NCBI GenBank assembly: GCA_025558095.1
Contig: JAIVFI010000003.1
Location: forward strand, 1,054,001-1,118,000
Source: Hyaloraphidium curvatum
Taxonomy: Eukaryota > Monoblepharomycota > Hyaloraphidiomycetes > Hyaloraphidiales > Hyaloraphidiaceae
Length of the DNA: 64,000 nt
Direction of reading: 5' to 3'
Shown: positions 53,248-63,678 of the stretch, one piece after another
Numbering within the stretch: the stretch's first letter is position 1
How the letters are laid out: every line of letters starts with the position of its first letter
Notes under the pieces: generated by a model
Databases searched by the model: none
Told to the model about the DNA's origin: nothing
What the model saw: only the letters and a program-made list of their open reading frames with translations
Position numbers and translations under genes: made by a program

Positions 53248-54076
53248 GAGGCGGGCGGGCCGTGCGGGCATGTGGGACGCTGCGGAAATTTGCTTGCAAG
53301 CTGGCCGGCGGGGGGGCGGACCTGACGTGTCTTTGATTCTGGAACCCCGCCGCCGACCCGCCGCCGCCCCAAACAGCGGGATGCAACGCGCATCCTGGTC
53401 ACGGGAAACCACGCCGGCCTCAGCCGATAGCATTTTGGTGTCAAGGAGCTTCCTATGCTGAATTCTGGTGGTCCGCCGTGCATCTTCCGCGACCCCATTG
53501 GCCACCCACCGGCTTTGGCTCAACGACTTGGGACGCCTCGAAATCCGCCGTAGGGTTTCGCCAGAGCTCCGGGTTCTGGAGCGAAAACCCGAACAGCCGC
53601 TCCTCCCCACCGGCGCATCCCTCGGGACGCGGCGGCCCGACCTGCCGCCTCGAAAACGGCCGCGCGGAACAAGGCGGCCGGGCCGGTTTCGGCGTCATGG
53701 CTGGGCGTCAGCGGGATGCCCCGGAACCGATTTCCCCCTCGGACCCCCGACCGCCGCTCCGCCGGCGGCATGTGACGCCGCCAAGGGCCCGCTCTCCTTC
53801 CCCGGACGGCAATCGGACGGGCCGGCGCGGGGACGGGCGGTGTGTCCGCGGGAATCGGGAGCGGCCGGGTCCGCGGCCTGGGCGGGCGGGGTTGCGACGG
53901 CCGCCGTGCGGCACTGCGGCATTTCGGAATCCGGGCAGGCCCGGGCCCCGCACTTGAGGCAAGGATGGCATCGCCGCGGCACGATGTCCCTTATTCTAGC
54001 TCGCGGCGCAACCGCGCGCCCCATCCGCCTCCCCGACAAATCAAGCACGCGACGCCGGCGCCACCCATCCTCCACG
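53248..54076. other. intergenic region
   Basis: 829 bp between two minus-strand genes: promoter of the preceding gene and 3' flank of the P450. Open frames here carry no domain. No RNA gene or repeat seen. Confidence 0.35.
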
Positions 54077-55988
54077 CTAGACCTTGACCACCTCGCACTC
54101 GAGCCCCTCCCGCAGGCCCAGCGTCAGCCCGAGGATGTACCTGCCCTCCTTGGTCTCGGGCAGCGAGTACTTTCCCGGGCGGTCCTCGTGCACCACGCGC
54201 AGGGAGAAGCGCCGCAGGACGGCGGCGAGGAAGACGACGGCCTCCTGGGTGGCCACTGCGGGCGGCGGGGAGCGGGTCAGGCGAACGAGGGGAGCGCGGC
54301 GGGCGGGGGAGCGCACTGTTCATGCCCAGGCAGATCCGCGGCCCCGCGTTGAAGACCGGCCACTTGAACTGGTTCTCCTTGACCAGCTGTCCCTTGTCGT
54401 CGAACCACCTCTCGGGCCTGAACACCTTGGCGTCGGGGCCCCAGATCCGCTCCAGGTACCCCATCGCGAACGACGAGACCTGCATGAAGTCGCCCTTGTA
54501 CACCCGCGTGCCGGTGCCGGGGAGCACGCAGTCCTCGGTGACCACGCGGTTCTGCACGGGGACGTTGGCGTGCAGGCGGAGGGTCTCTGCATGGCGACAC
54601 CGGGCAAGGTCAGCACGTTCCCGCGAACCCACAGCCGCAGATAGAGACGAACCGTTGAACACCGCGGTGGCGTACTTCATGTCGCGCGTGTGCTCGTACG
54701 TGATCTCGCCGTCGCGCCCGCACACGGCCAGGATCTCCTCGCGGAGCTTGCGCTCCACCTCGGGGTTGCGCGAGAGCTCCCAGAAGGTCCAGGTGAGGGT
54801 CTGCGCGGTGGTGTCGCGGCCGGCGAGGACTTGGGAGGAAGAAAGTCAGGGTCGGCTCGGTGGAAGGGGTGGGGGGCGCGGCGGCGGTCCGGCATCGGCA
54901 ACCCACCCATGTTGACGACGACGTCGCGCAGGAAGTCGTCCGAGAACTCGTTTCCGTTGTCGTCACGAAGGTTCATGAAGAGGTCCACCTTCGTTTGTTC
55001 CGTTAGAGCCTCGGGCACGAACGGCAGCGGCTTCGACCCACCATGTCGCTCTCCTTCCCGCTCTTGTTCCCCTCCTTGCGCTTCTTGGCGATCACCTCCC
55101 TCGCGAACCTGTCCAGCCCCCCCACGGCGGCCTTGTACCTTTCCCTCGTCCCGTCGCGCGCCTCGGTCGTCTGCCAGAACGGGTTCTGCCCGCGCGAGGC
55201 AGTTATGTGCGTCGCCTCGTCCAGCGCGTCCGCGAACGGGACCGAGGGCAGGTGGTACCGCCTGTACTTGTTACCGCGGGCGTCGACGGCTTCCTCGACC
55301 GTGTGGGGCACCTCGAGCGCGCCGATGTCCTTGCCCAGGGCGACCTGCGCGAACGTGTCGGCGGTCGAGAGGAGCAGGATCTCCTGCATGTCCACGACCA
55401 GGCCCAGATCGGCGGCGCGCGCGAGGTGCGTGACGATGTGGTCCGCGTCGCGGGTGAAGACGGGGGAAAAGACCTCGCGGAAGTTGCGGGCGTTGAAGAT
55501 GTTGCTGGCCGTCTTCCTCTGCCCCTTCCACTGGTCGCCGTCCGAGGCGAAGATGCCGTGGCCGAGGAACTCGCGCGTGGTGGCCTGCACGCCAGGGCCC
55601 TTGATGAAGCGCCACGGGTCGCGGTACACGAACTCTGAACGGGGGGATGTCGATCAGAGTTCCTCGTGGTTGCGGCCTCCACAGGCAACCCACCGACGTC
55701 CTGCACGTTGGTCAAAAAGTAAATCTCCATGACCCCGTTGATGGGCGAGTAGAAGGTCGACCTGACGACCTCCCCGAACCGCTCTGCGACCTCCACGGCG
55801 CGCTCCAGCCTGCGGCCGACGAACCTGCGCAGCGCCAGCTGGTGCCCGATCAGCGGCCACGCGCCGTCGGCCACGGGCACGTCCCTGCGCACGCGCGAGC
55901 CGAGCACGGTGTTGGGGTACAGGTAGAGCAGCACGGCCAGCGCGGCCAGGGGGACGAGGAGCCAGGGGGAGAGCAGCAGGCCCAGCAT
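54077..55988 (-). CDS. cytochrome P450 (CYP52/CYP63-like, fatty-acid omega-hydroxylase type)
   Basis: 531 residues, six exons on the minus strand: 55988..55694, 55634..55042, 54988..54907, 54829..54653, 54586..54317 and 54255..54077, all joining in frame. N-terminal membrane anchor (MLGLLLSPWLLVPLAALAVL). Motifs in order: FLGHGIFASDGDQWKGQRK (C-helix), NMVLAGRDTTAQTLTWTFW (I-helix oxygen-binding groove), ETLRLHANVPVQNR (ExxR, formed across an intron), FRPERWFDDKG, FNAGPRICLGMNMA (haem-binding Cys) and the C-terminal strand SLRVVHEDRPGKYSLP. ER membrane enzyme needing NADPH-P450 reductase. The HGIFASDGDQWKxQRK block is typical of alkane and fatty-acid hydroxylase clans; the substrate is inferred only. 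Confidence 0.92.
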
Positions 55989-56713
55989 GGCTGCGGGGGG
56001 CGGACTCGCTGAATTGACGATCGGAGTTGCTTCGGCGAGCTCCGTAGGCTGACCGAGGGCGGTTTAAGGGCGGAAACGGCGATCGGAGGTGAGGCCGCGG
56101 TCGGCGGATCCGGTTGCCCCGCGGTGCCCACCTCGCGTTTGCGCGGCCGCCGCGGGCGGAACAAGCGCGCGGTGCTGAGAGGTCTGCGGCGCGACGGCCG
56201 CCGGGGAGGTCGCGGGGGAAGCGCGGCCGTCGGGGAGCGGGGCGCGGGAGCGGAGGGCGGGAGAAGGCCGACGCACTCACTCGCCCTCGGCAGCTGCCGA
56301 GCGCAAGGGCCCTCGGCACTGCACTGCGTCCCGCGGCCCGCACGGGGGAAAAAACAGGTCGGCGGATGAACCGAGTTGCGGAAGAAGTGCCGCGAATATG
56401 GCCGTTTGTTCCGGTAGCTGCCGCCGAGTCTGTTGGATGGGACGCAGCTAGCGGGCAGGGATTGGGGGACCCCGCCCGCCTCACTCCCATCCCCAGGGAC
56501 CTCCGACGCGGGGACTCGAACGAACCCGACGTCCCTGACCAATGTATCATTCCCAGGGCACTGCCAGTACATCTGGCGGCGCTTGGCGGCAACTCCCGCG
56601 TACCAGAGACGACCGACCAGTCCCGCCACTTAGCGACGCTCCGCTCCCCGATGTCCACCTCATCCATGGCACACCTCCGGGCATCAGACTCCATGAATAG
56701 CCCCCCCAGTCCA
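55989..56713. other. intergenic region
   Basis: 725 bp upstream of the P450 and downstream of the stress protein. The only tRNA-like element (a T-arm-like string near 56519) does not fold. No gene seen. Confidence 0.35.
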
Positions 56714-57667
56714 TCACGCCCTCCCGAACAAGCTCCCGATGAAGCTCGACCGCCGCGGCCGCGCCTGGCGCGGTGCTTCGGCCCCTCCCTCGACGGCCAA
56801 GGGCACCAGGAGCTGGCCGGGTGGCGTGGGTTGGCCCGCCGGCGTTGCCGGGCTCGCCGTGCGCGCGGTTGCCGGGCTCGCCGTTGCCCCGCTCCCGTCC
56901 CGCGACCCGTCCAAGGCCATCTCCCAGTCCCCGCCCACGGCCAACTTGTCGGCCGCCTCGCCGGCCCCGGCCAGCACCTCCGCCGCGTGTTCGTACCCCA
57001 CGACCCTGCACCGCTCCTCCTCCCGCCTCAGGCTCTCCCGCGTGCTCGTCCGGCACACCACCGTCTCGGCCGGGCAGCGGTGGAGCAGGTAGCCGCTGCA
57101 CGACCCCAGGAAGGCGCCGCCCACGGAGCCCGTGAGCCCCCGCGTGCCCAGCACGAGCAGGTCCGGCCGCAGCGCCCGCGCGATCTCGTCGATCGCCGAC
57201 CGCGGCTCGTCCGCCCACGCGAGCTTGATGGTCATCCGCGCCCGCTGCCGCTTGCCGTCCCTCAGCGAGGTCAGCAGCCTCTTGAGGCCCGCCACGAACC
57301 GCTTCTCCACGGCCCGCTGCAGGTCCCGCAGCGTCTTGCCCGCGGCGATGTCGTCCAGCGACAGCAGCGGCTCGCGCAGCACGCAGAGGCACGTCAGGTG
57401 GTCGGGCCGCGCGCCGGGCGGCGGCGGGCGCACGATGTGCTCAAACACAAACTCGAGCGCGTCGATCGACGCCGGCGACGAGTCGATCCCCACGAGGATG
57501 TGCCGCTCGGGGCCGTCGCCGCCGGGGCGCTCGTCGTCGTCGTGGGAGCGCGACCGCGGGAGGGGGGACGGCGGGCGGGGGGAGGGCGTGCGCGGCGGCG
57601 GCGGCGTGCGGCGCGGCACGGGGAGGGAGGCCGGCGAGGGCTCGACGACGAGCTTTTTGAAGTACAT
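56714..57667 (-). CDS. universal stress protein family
   Basis: 317 residues, single exon. The UspA fold starts at HILVGIDSSPASIDALEFVF, continues with FVAGLKRLLTSL and MTIKLAWADEPRSAIDEIAR, and reaches LRPDLLVLGTRGLTGSVGGA with FLGSCSGYLLHRCPAETVVC. The latter is close to the G-2x-G-9x-G-S/T ATP-binding pattern, so ATP binding is likely. The N-terminal 50 residues are a Pro/Arg/Ser-rich linker. The C-terminal 110 are disordered (Ala, Gly, Thr, Pro) and end RRSSFIGSLFGRA, a possible phosphorylation segment. Fungal USP proteins often have such extensions. No partner or condition can be read from the DNA. Confidence 0.88.
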   Translation of the reverse strand: MYFKKLVVEPSPASLPVPRRTPPPPRTPSPRPPSPLPRSRSHDDDERPGGDGPERHILVGIDSSPASIDALEFVFEHIVRPPPPGARPDHLTCLCVLREPLLSLDDIAAGKTLRDLQRAVEKRFVAGLKRLLTSLRDGKRQRARMTIKLAWADEPRSAIDEIARALRPDLLVLGTRGLTGSVGGAFLGSCSGYLLHRCPAETVVCRTSTRESLRREEERCRVVGYEHAAEVLAGAGEAADKLAVGGDWEMALDGSRDGSGATASPATARTASPATPAGQPTPPGQLLVPLAVEGGAEAPRQARPRRSSFIGSLFGRA

Positions 57668-58040
57668 CCCGAGGCAGCAGAGGCCGGAAACGAGGTCGTT
57701 TTGCCGACAACTCCGCGAAGGATCTCAGAACCGGGCCGGCCGGCCGCGCGGTACGTCTTGAGATGGACATCAACGAAGCTGTCCTTTCGCAGCCCGGCCT
57801 AGCCCCGCCCGTGTGCCGACCGCCTGAGCATCGCCAGCATCTCCCGCGCGCCCGCGCGCCCGCGCCCTCCGGCACGGGGTGCCGCCGTGGATGACATCAC
57901 GCCCGACCGCTCGACACTCCAAGAGCAGGACGCGGCGGAGACCCCGTCTTTGCCTTCCGGTCTCTGACGAAGCTCGATGAAACACGACGTGCTTCTCGCA
58001 TCGAGCACAAAAAGAGAGGCGAAAGCAAAGCCCGCTTGCG
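57668..58040. other. intergenic region
   Basis: 373 bp between the stress protein and the MetE-like gene, both on the minus strand. Holds the promoter of the former and the 3' UTR of the latter. Nothing else seen. Confidence 0.3.
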
Positions 58041-59398
58041 TCACAGGACGGCCGACGCCTCCCCGCCCCACAGCCGCTTGCTGGCCACCTTTGCCCCCTC
58101 CGCCAGCGCCTTCAGCTTGGCCCACACGATCCCCTCCACCACCGGCCCGAAGCCCGCGGACGTCTCGAACCCGCAGTCGGTCCCAGCCATCACCTTGTCC
58201 CTCCCGACCTTGCTCGCCGCGCGCTCCAGCGAATCCGCCACCACCTCGGGGTGCTCCACGTAGCTCGTCGTGGTGTCGATGGCGCCGACCACGATCGTGC
58301 CCTTGTACGAGCCGGGGAGGACGCGCCACTCGTGCGAGTGCCGAGGGTTGGCGAGCGAGAGCAGGATGGCGCCGGCGGTGCACTTGGCAATCGTGGGCCA
58401 GATGTCGGCGAGGGCGACGTCGAGGTCGTGCGGGCCGTTCTACAACGGGAACGAGCGCGTGAGCTTCGCGGGGGCCGGACAGACGAAGGACCACCCACGT
58501 AGTTCCCGTAGCAGACGTGCAGCCGCACGCGGTCCTTGGGCAGCGGCTCGATGGCGGCGTTGATGGCGTCCACGACGGTCGCGGCAAAGGCGACGAACTC
58601 CTCCAGCGGCTTGTCGCGGAAGAGGGTGTGGCGCTCCATGGCCAGGTCGGGCGCATCGATCTGCAGGACGAGGCCGGCGTCGGTGATGGCCTTGTACCTG
58701 TGGGCGCCTGCCGTCAGCCATGCTTATCCGGCAGACCCGAACCAGTTTCATGGCAGACACCCACTCGACCGCCAGCGCCTTCCCCAGCGCCTGAATGTAG
58801 CTCTTCATGTCGGGGTAGAACTTGTTCTCCATCCCAGCCGCCACGATCCCCGGAGACGCGGAGCTCATGAACGCGTCCTGGAACACCTTTTCCCCGCGCT
58901 CCCTGCGCCGCGCCAGGACATCCTGCAGCCGGGCGATCTCGGCGTCCACCGCCGCGGTGCTCGGGTACGTGACCTCGCCGGTGCAGGCGGGCGGGGCGAC
59001 GAGGCTGACGGCGTCGCTGGCAAAGTGCGTCTGCAGGAGCTTCTCCATGAATCCTTCGTACCTGAAATGTCGCGAATGAGATTCAAGTGACGAGGTGGAA
59101 ATGGAGGCGCGACTAACTCGAACATGTCCGCGAACCCGCGCGGGGAGCCCTGACCGCCGAAGCCCGTCATGCGCAGCCTGACGTAGGTGAAGAAGCTCTC
59201 CCTGCCCATCTCGCCGTCGTTCCCGATGTCGATGCCCGCCGCGACCTGCTTCGCGACGACGGCCTCGACCGCCGCGTCGATATCGCGCGCCATCTCGCCG
59301 GCGTCCACGGGCTCCCCGCGCGACAGCCTGGCGTGCAGCGAGACGAGCGACTTGGGCTTGGGCAGGCTGCCCGAGTGCGTGGTGACGATGCGCGACAT
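58041..59398 (-). CDS. MetE-like cobalamin-independent methyltransferase (C-terminal MetE domain only)
   Basis: About 393 residues, four exons: 59398..59118, 59061..58759, 58697..58499 and 58439..58041, all in frame. Single-domain member of the MetE/epoxyalkane-CoM-transferase superfamily. Seen: SRIVTTHSGSLPKP at the start, VAAGIDIGNDGEMGRESFF, VYKAITDAGLVLQIDAPDLA, VRLHVCYGNYNGPHDLDVAL and DKVMAGTDCGFETSAGFGPV. HVC in the third exon and the late Cys in TDCGF are the zinc ligands that activate a thiol such as homocysteine. Full MetE is twice as long; this half-size form is a group with unclear methyl donor and acceptor. The GT used as donor in exon 2 (58758) is inferred from phase. Confidence 0.85.
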
Positions 59399-59623
59399 GG
59401 CGGGCGGCGTCGGTGGGAGACGGCGGTGGTTTCGGGTTTGGGAGACGGGACGGCGAAACCGAAAGTGGCGAAGGCGGGATGGATCACTCAACGACGATGC
59501 GATGCGATTCGGAGGATCGTCCGTTCGTCGGTCTCTATCTGATTCACTCTAAGTCAAACCACCGCTCAGGATGCCAGCGATAGCGCGGTATTCCGTGGAG
59601 TCGCCGCGGGATCCCGCATCGAG

Positions 59624-60862
59624 CTATCTCCGGCGCTGGCGGGGTCTCGAGCCTGGCAAGGATAGCTTAACGGTTGCCAGCATCGCTCGCGCATCGGCGC
59701 CGTCCGGCACGCGGTGCCCGTTCCGAACAAGGTAGCCCCTCCCCTTCTCCGTGATGATCTGCCCTCGCTCGCCTCGCAATCTTGTGGCAAGGTCGAAAAT
59801 GACCAGCATGAGACCGGCCTCCGGGATGGGTGGACGCAGCCCCACGAAAGGGAACTCCTCGCGCAAAGCAGCTGGCAGGGCCTCCGCCTTGACAGGTACC
59901 TGATCCAGCACAGCGCACGAGAGCCCGAAAGCAGCGTCCCGAGAATCGAGGTCCCCATCGGAACCCCAACCCCACTGCCTTGAAAAAGCCGAGATAACCG
60001 CGCTCCAAGTCGACGACTGCCCCAGGAGGTCCTGCGGAATGTCCTTCAGAAACTCCAGTAGCTGGCTGGCGTTCCCGAAATCGGCGTAGGCCTTCACCAT
60101 GAGGGTCACTGCGATGTCGTCCGGCGGTACGGACATCGCTTTCCAGACCCGAACCAGGCCCGCAAAGTCCCCATGTTGACGGAAGTGACGGAGCGCAGTC
60201 GTCCAATGAGCAACGTCCACTACGACACCTGAAGATGCAAGCACCGCCATTGTCTCCTCCAACTTTTCCACGGTTGTCTGCGTTGACAAAATCTCCCCCA
60301 GGAGCAGCAATGTGGTCACCCTATCGGGCTTAAAACCGGCGGCGTCCATCTCCTGCAACGTCTCCTTAACACGATCAAGCCTTCCCGCCATTCCGTGGAA
60401 CCCAATCATGCTGGTGAACAAAAATTTGTCCGGTTTCACACACCATAGTCGCATCTTCTCCAGAACAGCGTCTCCTGCCTCCGGGTCCTGGCTGCGGCAC
60501 GCATCCGCAAGGAGCGGGGTAAAACTCTGTGCAACGGGCTCCAGAGCAAATGGTTCCGAAGTGAAGAGCTCTAGCGAGGCGCGGGCGCATCGGCGGTGCT
60601 TCCAGGCAGCGAACGCTTCGATGGCCGCCGCGACTACATGGCTGTCGAGCACGTCCTGCCGACCGCGACAAAAGCCCGCGGCGGTGTACGATAGAAGTTG
60701 CACGATCTTCCGTGCCGGCGACAGCGAACCGACCGGCATCCCCGGCCGGCACAGGTCCAGAATGCTCGGCGCCACCCCGTCCATGACTGCGTGGCGGAGA
60801 GCCGACGTCGGGTTTGGCGCCGCTTCCAGAGAATCCAGATCACGGGGATCAAGAGCAATGGA
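59624..60862 (-). pseudogene. PPR protein gene, copy 2: C-terminal half only
   Basis: Open for about 410 residues and co-linear with the second half of copy 1: SIALDPRDLDSLEAAPNPTS, ARKIVQLLSYTAAGFCRGRQ, FTSMIGFHGMAGRLDRVKET (a PPR), VTTLLLLGEILSTQTTVEKL, VAVTL-like MVKAYADFGNASQLLEFL and GQIITEKGRGYLVRNG at the end. Homology begins at about 60853-60862; upstream the frame runs antisense to another open frame without similarity. The missing N-terminal half is found in copy 3, 1.7 kb away on the other strand. It may still be transcribed, but no start with a presequence is visible. Confidence 0.6.
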
Positions 60863-61389
60863 AGCTGACCGTGCAGGGGAGCTGGCTGCTCGTCCTCCCG
60901 AAAGGGGACGGCGACCCCAGCGGCACACTGCCCTCCCTCCGCGAGCTGTCGCTCGGCCTGCAGAGCCCGATCCCGGTCGTGACCGAGGACCAGACCTCCC
61001 ACATCCTGATGCAGCGGTTTTTTGCCGCTCGTTCCCGGCCCGGTGCGCGCCCCCTGCTCGGCCGCGTCGTCGTGGACGCCTGCATCGAGTGGGACGTGCA
61101 CGGTGCCGAGGCGCGCGCCGCGACCGACAACTTTGCAGCGCGAAGGACGGGGAACGGCTGCCCGCCTCCCGAGCTGGCGCTTCGGGTCGCGAGGAGGGGC
61201 AAGGCCGACCGGGCGCCGGACGGAAGCTGGGAGATCGACGTCCGGCCGCGCGGTCCGTTGGACACGGACCCCGAGCCCGTGGCTGTGCCGGAAGGTGAAG
61301 AGCAGGACGACATGGGCTGGGTGGACACGGTGGTGGCGGATGACGATGAACACTTTGCGGCGGAGACGTGGGTTGCGGCAGGCAACTGA
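60860..61389 (+). CDS. unrecognised open frame, possibly 5' truncated
   Basis: Plus-strand frame ending TGA at 61389 (the ATG at 60814 starts inside the PPR homology on the other strand). About 175 residues: WKLTVQGSWLLVLPKGDGDP, LRELSLGLQSPIPVVTEDQT, GRVVVDACIEWDVHGAEARA, and an acidic end (EGEEQDDMGWVDTVVADDDE). It looks like a folded domain with an acidic tail, but I cannot assign a family. Its 5' end lies exactly where copy 2 PPR homology stops, so it may be the tail of a gene cut by a rearrangement. Converges on the zinc-ribbon gene. Confidence 0.35.
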
Positions 61390-61434
61390 TACTTCATTCG
61401 TATTCGACCAACGTGACTATCCTCCGTGTCCCCA

Positions 61435-62396
61435 TCACGCATCCTCGTCGTCCTCCTCCGCCGCCTCCTTGTCCTTCCGCACGATCAGCCTCCGCCCCGC
61501 GACGAACTCGACCCTCTTCCCCGCCAGCGTGCACCCCTCGAGCACCAGCGGCGCCCCGCACGCCGCGTCCGCGCACACGTTCAGCAGCAGCCGCACGCAG
61601 TCCTCCGTCTCCCCGACGACCTCGTTGTACGGGCGGATCCGCGCGCGGCCGCAGTTTCCGCACACGACGCGCGGCTCGATGCGCAGGCCGGGGGTGCGGC
61701 GCACGGCGAGGCGGGGGGCGGTGTTGGGGAGGCGGAAGGGGAGGCGCCCTTCGTATCGCACCGAGACGAGGGTGTTTTCGTCGGGGGGCACGATGATGGA
61801 GGCGGGCGGGGAACGTGCGGCCCTCCTCTTCTTCTTCTGGGGCGTCGCAGAGGTCGGGTCGTCGTCGGAGGACGACGACGACGAGTCCGAGGAGTCCCGC
61901 TTGCGCTTTGCGGCGCGGAGGAGCGCGGCGAATCCGAGCGACGACGGCGGGCCCAGCGCCTGGCGGGCAGGTGGCTTCAGCGCGTGCGATGATCTGGCGG
62001 TGCGTCCCCGACGAACCTTGTCGTTGGCGGCCCGCTTCTCGTCCGCGGCTTCCAGACAGGCTTCGACGGCGGCCTCGGCGTCGTAGTCCCTGCTGCGGAG
62101 CACGTAGGCGACGAAGACCGGGCCGAGCGGTCCGCCAACGATCAGGAGGGGCAGCTCCTGCGGATCGCGGAGCTTCAGCGCAATGCAGCGGCGGCACAGT
62201 ACGTCGACCAACCCTTAGTGCGCTCTTGAGACGCCTCGTCTTCCTCCTGGTGACCTCATTCTCGCCGGCGTCCCTCTGCGGCGGGCGAGGTGCCAGTCGG
62301 GGGGCGTCGCGGGAGGAGTCGGACCGCACTGACCAGGAACCGCTTCAGCTCCGAAGAAGACGGGAGCTCGTAGAACGTTCGGGAATGCTTCGCCAT
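61435..62396 (-). CDS. unrecognised protein with CxxC zinc-ribbon-like motifs
   Basis: Proposed exons 62396..62330 and 62213..61435, about 281 residues, joined at a phase-1 GTGCGG...CTAAG intron. N-terminus MAKHSRTFYELPSSSELKRF; exon 2 opens LVDVLCRRCIALKLRDPQEL and continues PLLIVGGPLGPVFVAYVLRS. A Ser/Asp-rich, then basic linker (KRKRDSSDSSSSSSDDD, KKKRRAARSP) looks like a nuclear-localisation and phosphorylation region. The C-terminal half holds VVCGNCGRARIRPYNEVVGE and LLNVCADAACGAPLVLEG: two Cys pairs that could bind one zinc. Possibly nuclear. I do not recognise the family; the exon join is a moderate-confidence choice. Confidence 0.5.
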
Positions 62397-62546
62397 GGTT
62401 GGTGTCGCGTTGGCCACCCCGGCTGCGCGATGCGATGTGGTGTTGGTGTTTGATGACGCGACGGTAAACACGGGACGCGTCTGGCATGCACCGCCGTTTC
62501 AGCCCTCGCCGGCCCTCTTTGGGCATTGCGGCGGGTCTAGGGCACC
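62397..62546. other. short divergent promoter region
   Basis: 150 bp between the starts of the zinc-ribbon gene (minus) and PPR copy 3 (plus). Too short for separate promoters; the two genes probably share elements. Confidence 0.4.
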
Positions 62547-63526
62547 ATGAGAGCGCGTTTAGCTCTACAAGGCGTGGCTTGGCGGAACTGCTCGCCCGCT
62601 GTTCGGACGGACAGGCGGGACGAGCGCTCCCAGTCCACGCAGGACATCGTTGCGCCTGTCCTGCCGACGCGATTCTTCGCTTCGAATGTGCCGCGAGGCG
62701 AAGATTCCAGGGGCCGGCTCCTGAAGGTCCTGGAGAGCGCGACGGACGGCCGAATCGCGCCCCGGGACGTTGCAGATCGGGTCTGGGAGGCCTACTCCGC
62801 GCTCGGATCTGTCCAGGGACTCGACGAACGGGCTGTTTGGAGCATCGTGGACCACGTGACTGCCCGTGCGGTCAAGGAACAGGCAAGGCTACGGCACAAA
62901 GGAAACCAGTCGCCGCCCGGGCACCGTAAAGCCACAGACGTCCTGCTCGACACGGCATCGGAACGGGTGGAACGCGTTCTAGCCTATGCTACCGATGCCG
63001 GTGTTCTCATTTTCAGTGCTCCTGCCACCCGGTACATTCAAGTGAAGGATCACCGCCTGGGGTGGGTTGCGAAGGCGGTTCCATTCAGCTGCTTCAGCTC
63101 ACGCGGAGTGTCACCAGCTCTTACGCAGAGTGTCGGAAGGTGGCCGATTTCCTGCGGGCGAAGTGCCGCATGACTCTGAATGAGAAGAACCTGTGCGCGT
63201 TGGTGCGCAGCCTGGCACAGCGTTTCTTGCGGCTACTACACGAGGAACTGATCGCGAACCCCACGCTCGTGGTGAGCGCCCTCATCTGGAACCTCTGTCT
63301 GAAGGTCATCGCGGAGGCGACGCCGTTGTCTTCGGAGGATCTCGCAGGGTATCCCTGCCGACAGAGCTGCGTCGGCGACCTCGCAGTGCCGCTTTGGGCC
63401 TTGAACAAGGAAGAGAAGCTCATCTCTCGCACCGCACGTGTGGACTCGCGCGACCTGCATGCTTTGGAATTGGACCCGCTAACCGCTGCCGATCGCAAAT
63501 CCAACGAGATCGACGGCGGCCCGTGA
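62547..63526 (+). pseudogene. PPR protein gene, copy 3: N-terminal half only
   Basis: Exons 62547..63061 and 63118..63526, 307 residues. N-terminus MRARLALQGVAWRN is presequence-like; then LPTRFFASNVPRGEDSRGRL, RIAPRDVADRVWEAYSALGS and, after the phase-2 intron, SYAECRKVADFLRAKCRMTL. It is co-linear with the first half of copy 1 and keeps the same intron, but has SSEDLAGYP where copy 1 has a stop. The frame ends TGA soon after SRDLHALELDPL, at the point where copy 2 starts. The PPR-bearing second half is absent, so it is either a truncated gene or the front half of a gene split by rearrangement. Confidence 0.6.
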
Positions 63527-63678
63527 TGATGTGCCAGTCCATCAATTCGAAGCTGCAGTCTGCTTGGAATAAGGTAACTCAAATCCATGTGCAATCAAAC
63601 GGTCACGTCGTGGTGCACGCGCGCCCAGAGAGTGTGTAATGAGGAGCTAGCAATCCCACCGTACACTTAGAAATCCCC
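63527..63678. other. convergent intergenic region
   Basis: Short gap of lower GC between PPR copy 3 and the edge gene. Nothing recognised. Confidence 0.3.

Noticed and set aside
56515-56540. tRNA-like T-arm on the minus strand (ttcgagt)
   Set aside because: The stem does not pair and no acceptor or anticodon arm can be drawn.
56114-57802. 562-residue plus-strand open frame
   Set aside because: It is antisense to the stress-protein gene and its flank; no motif.
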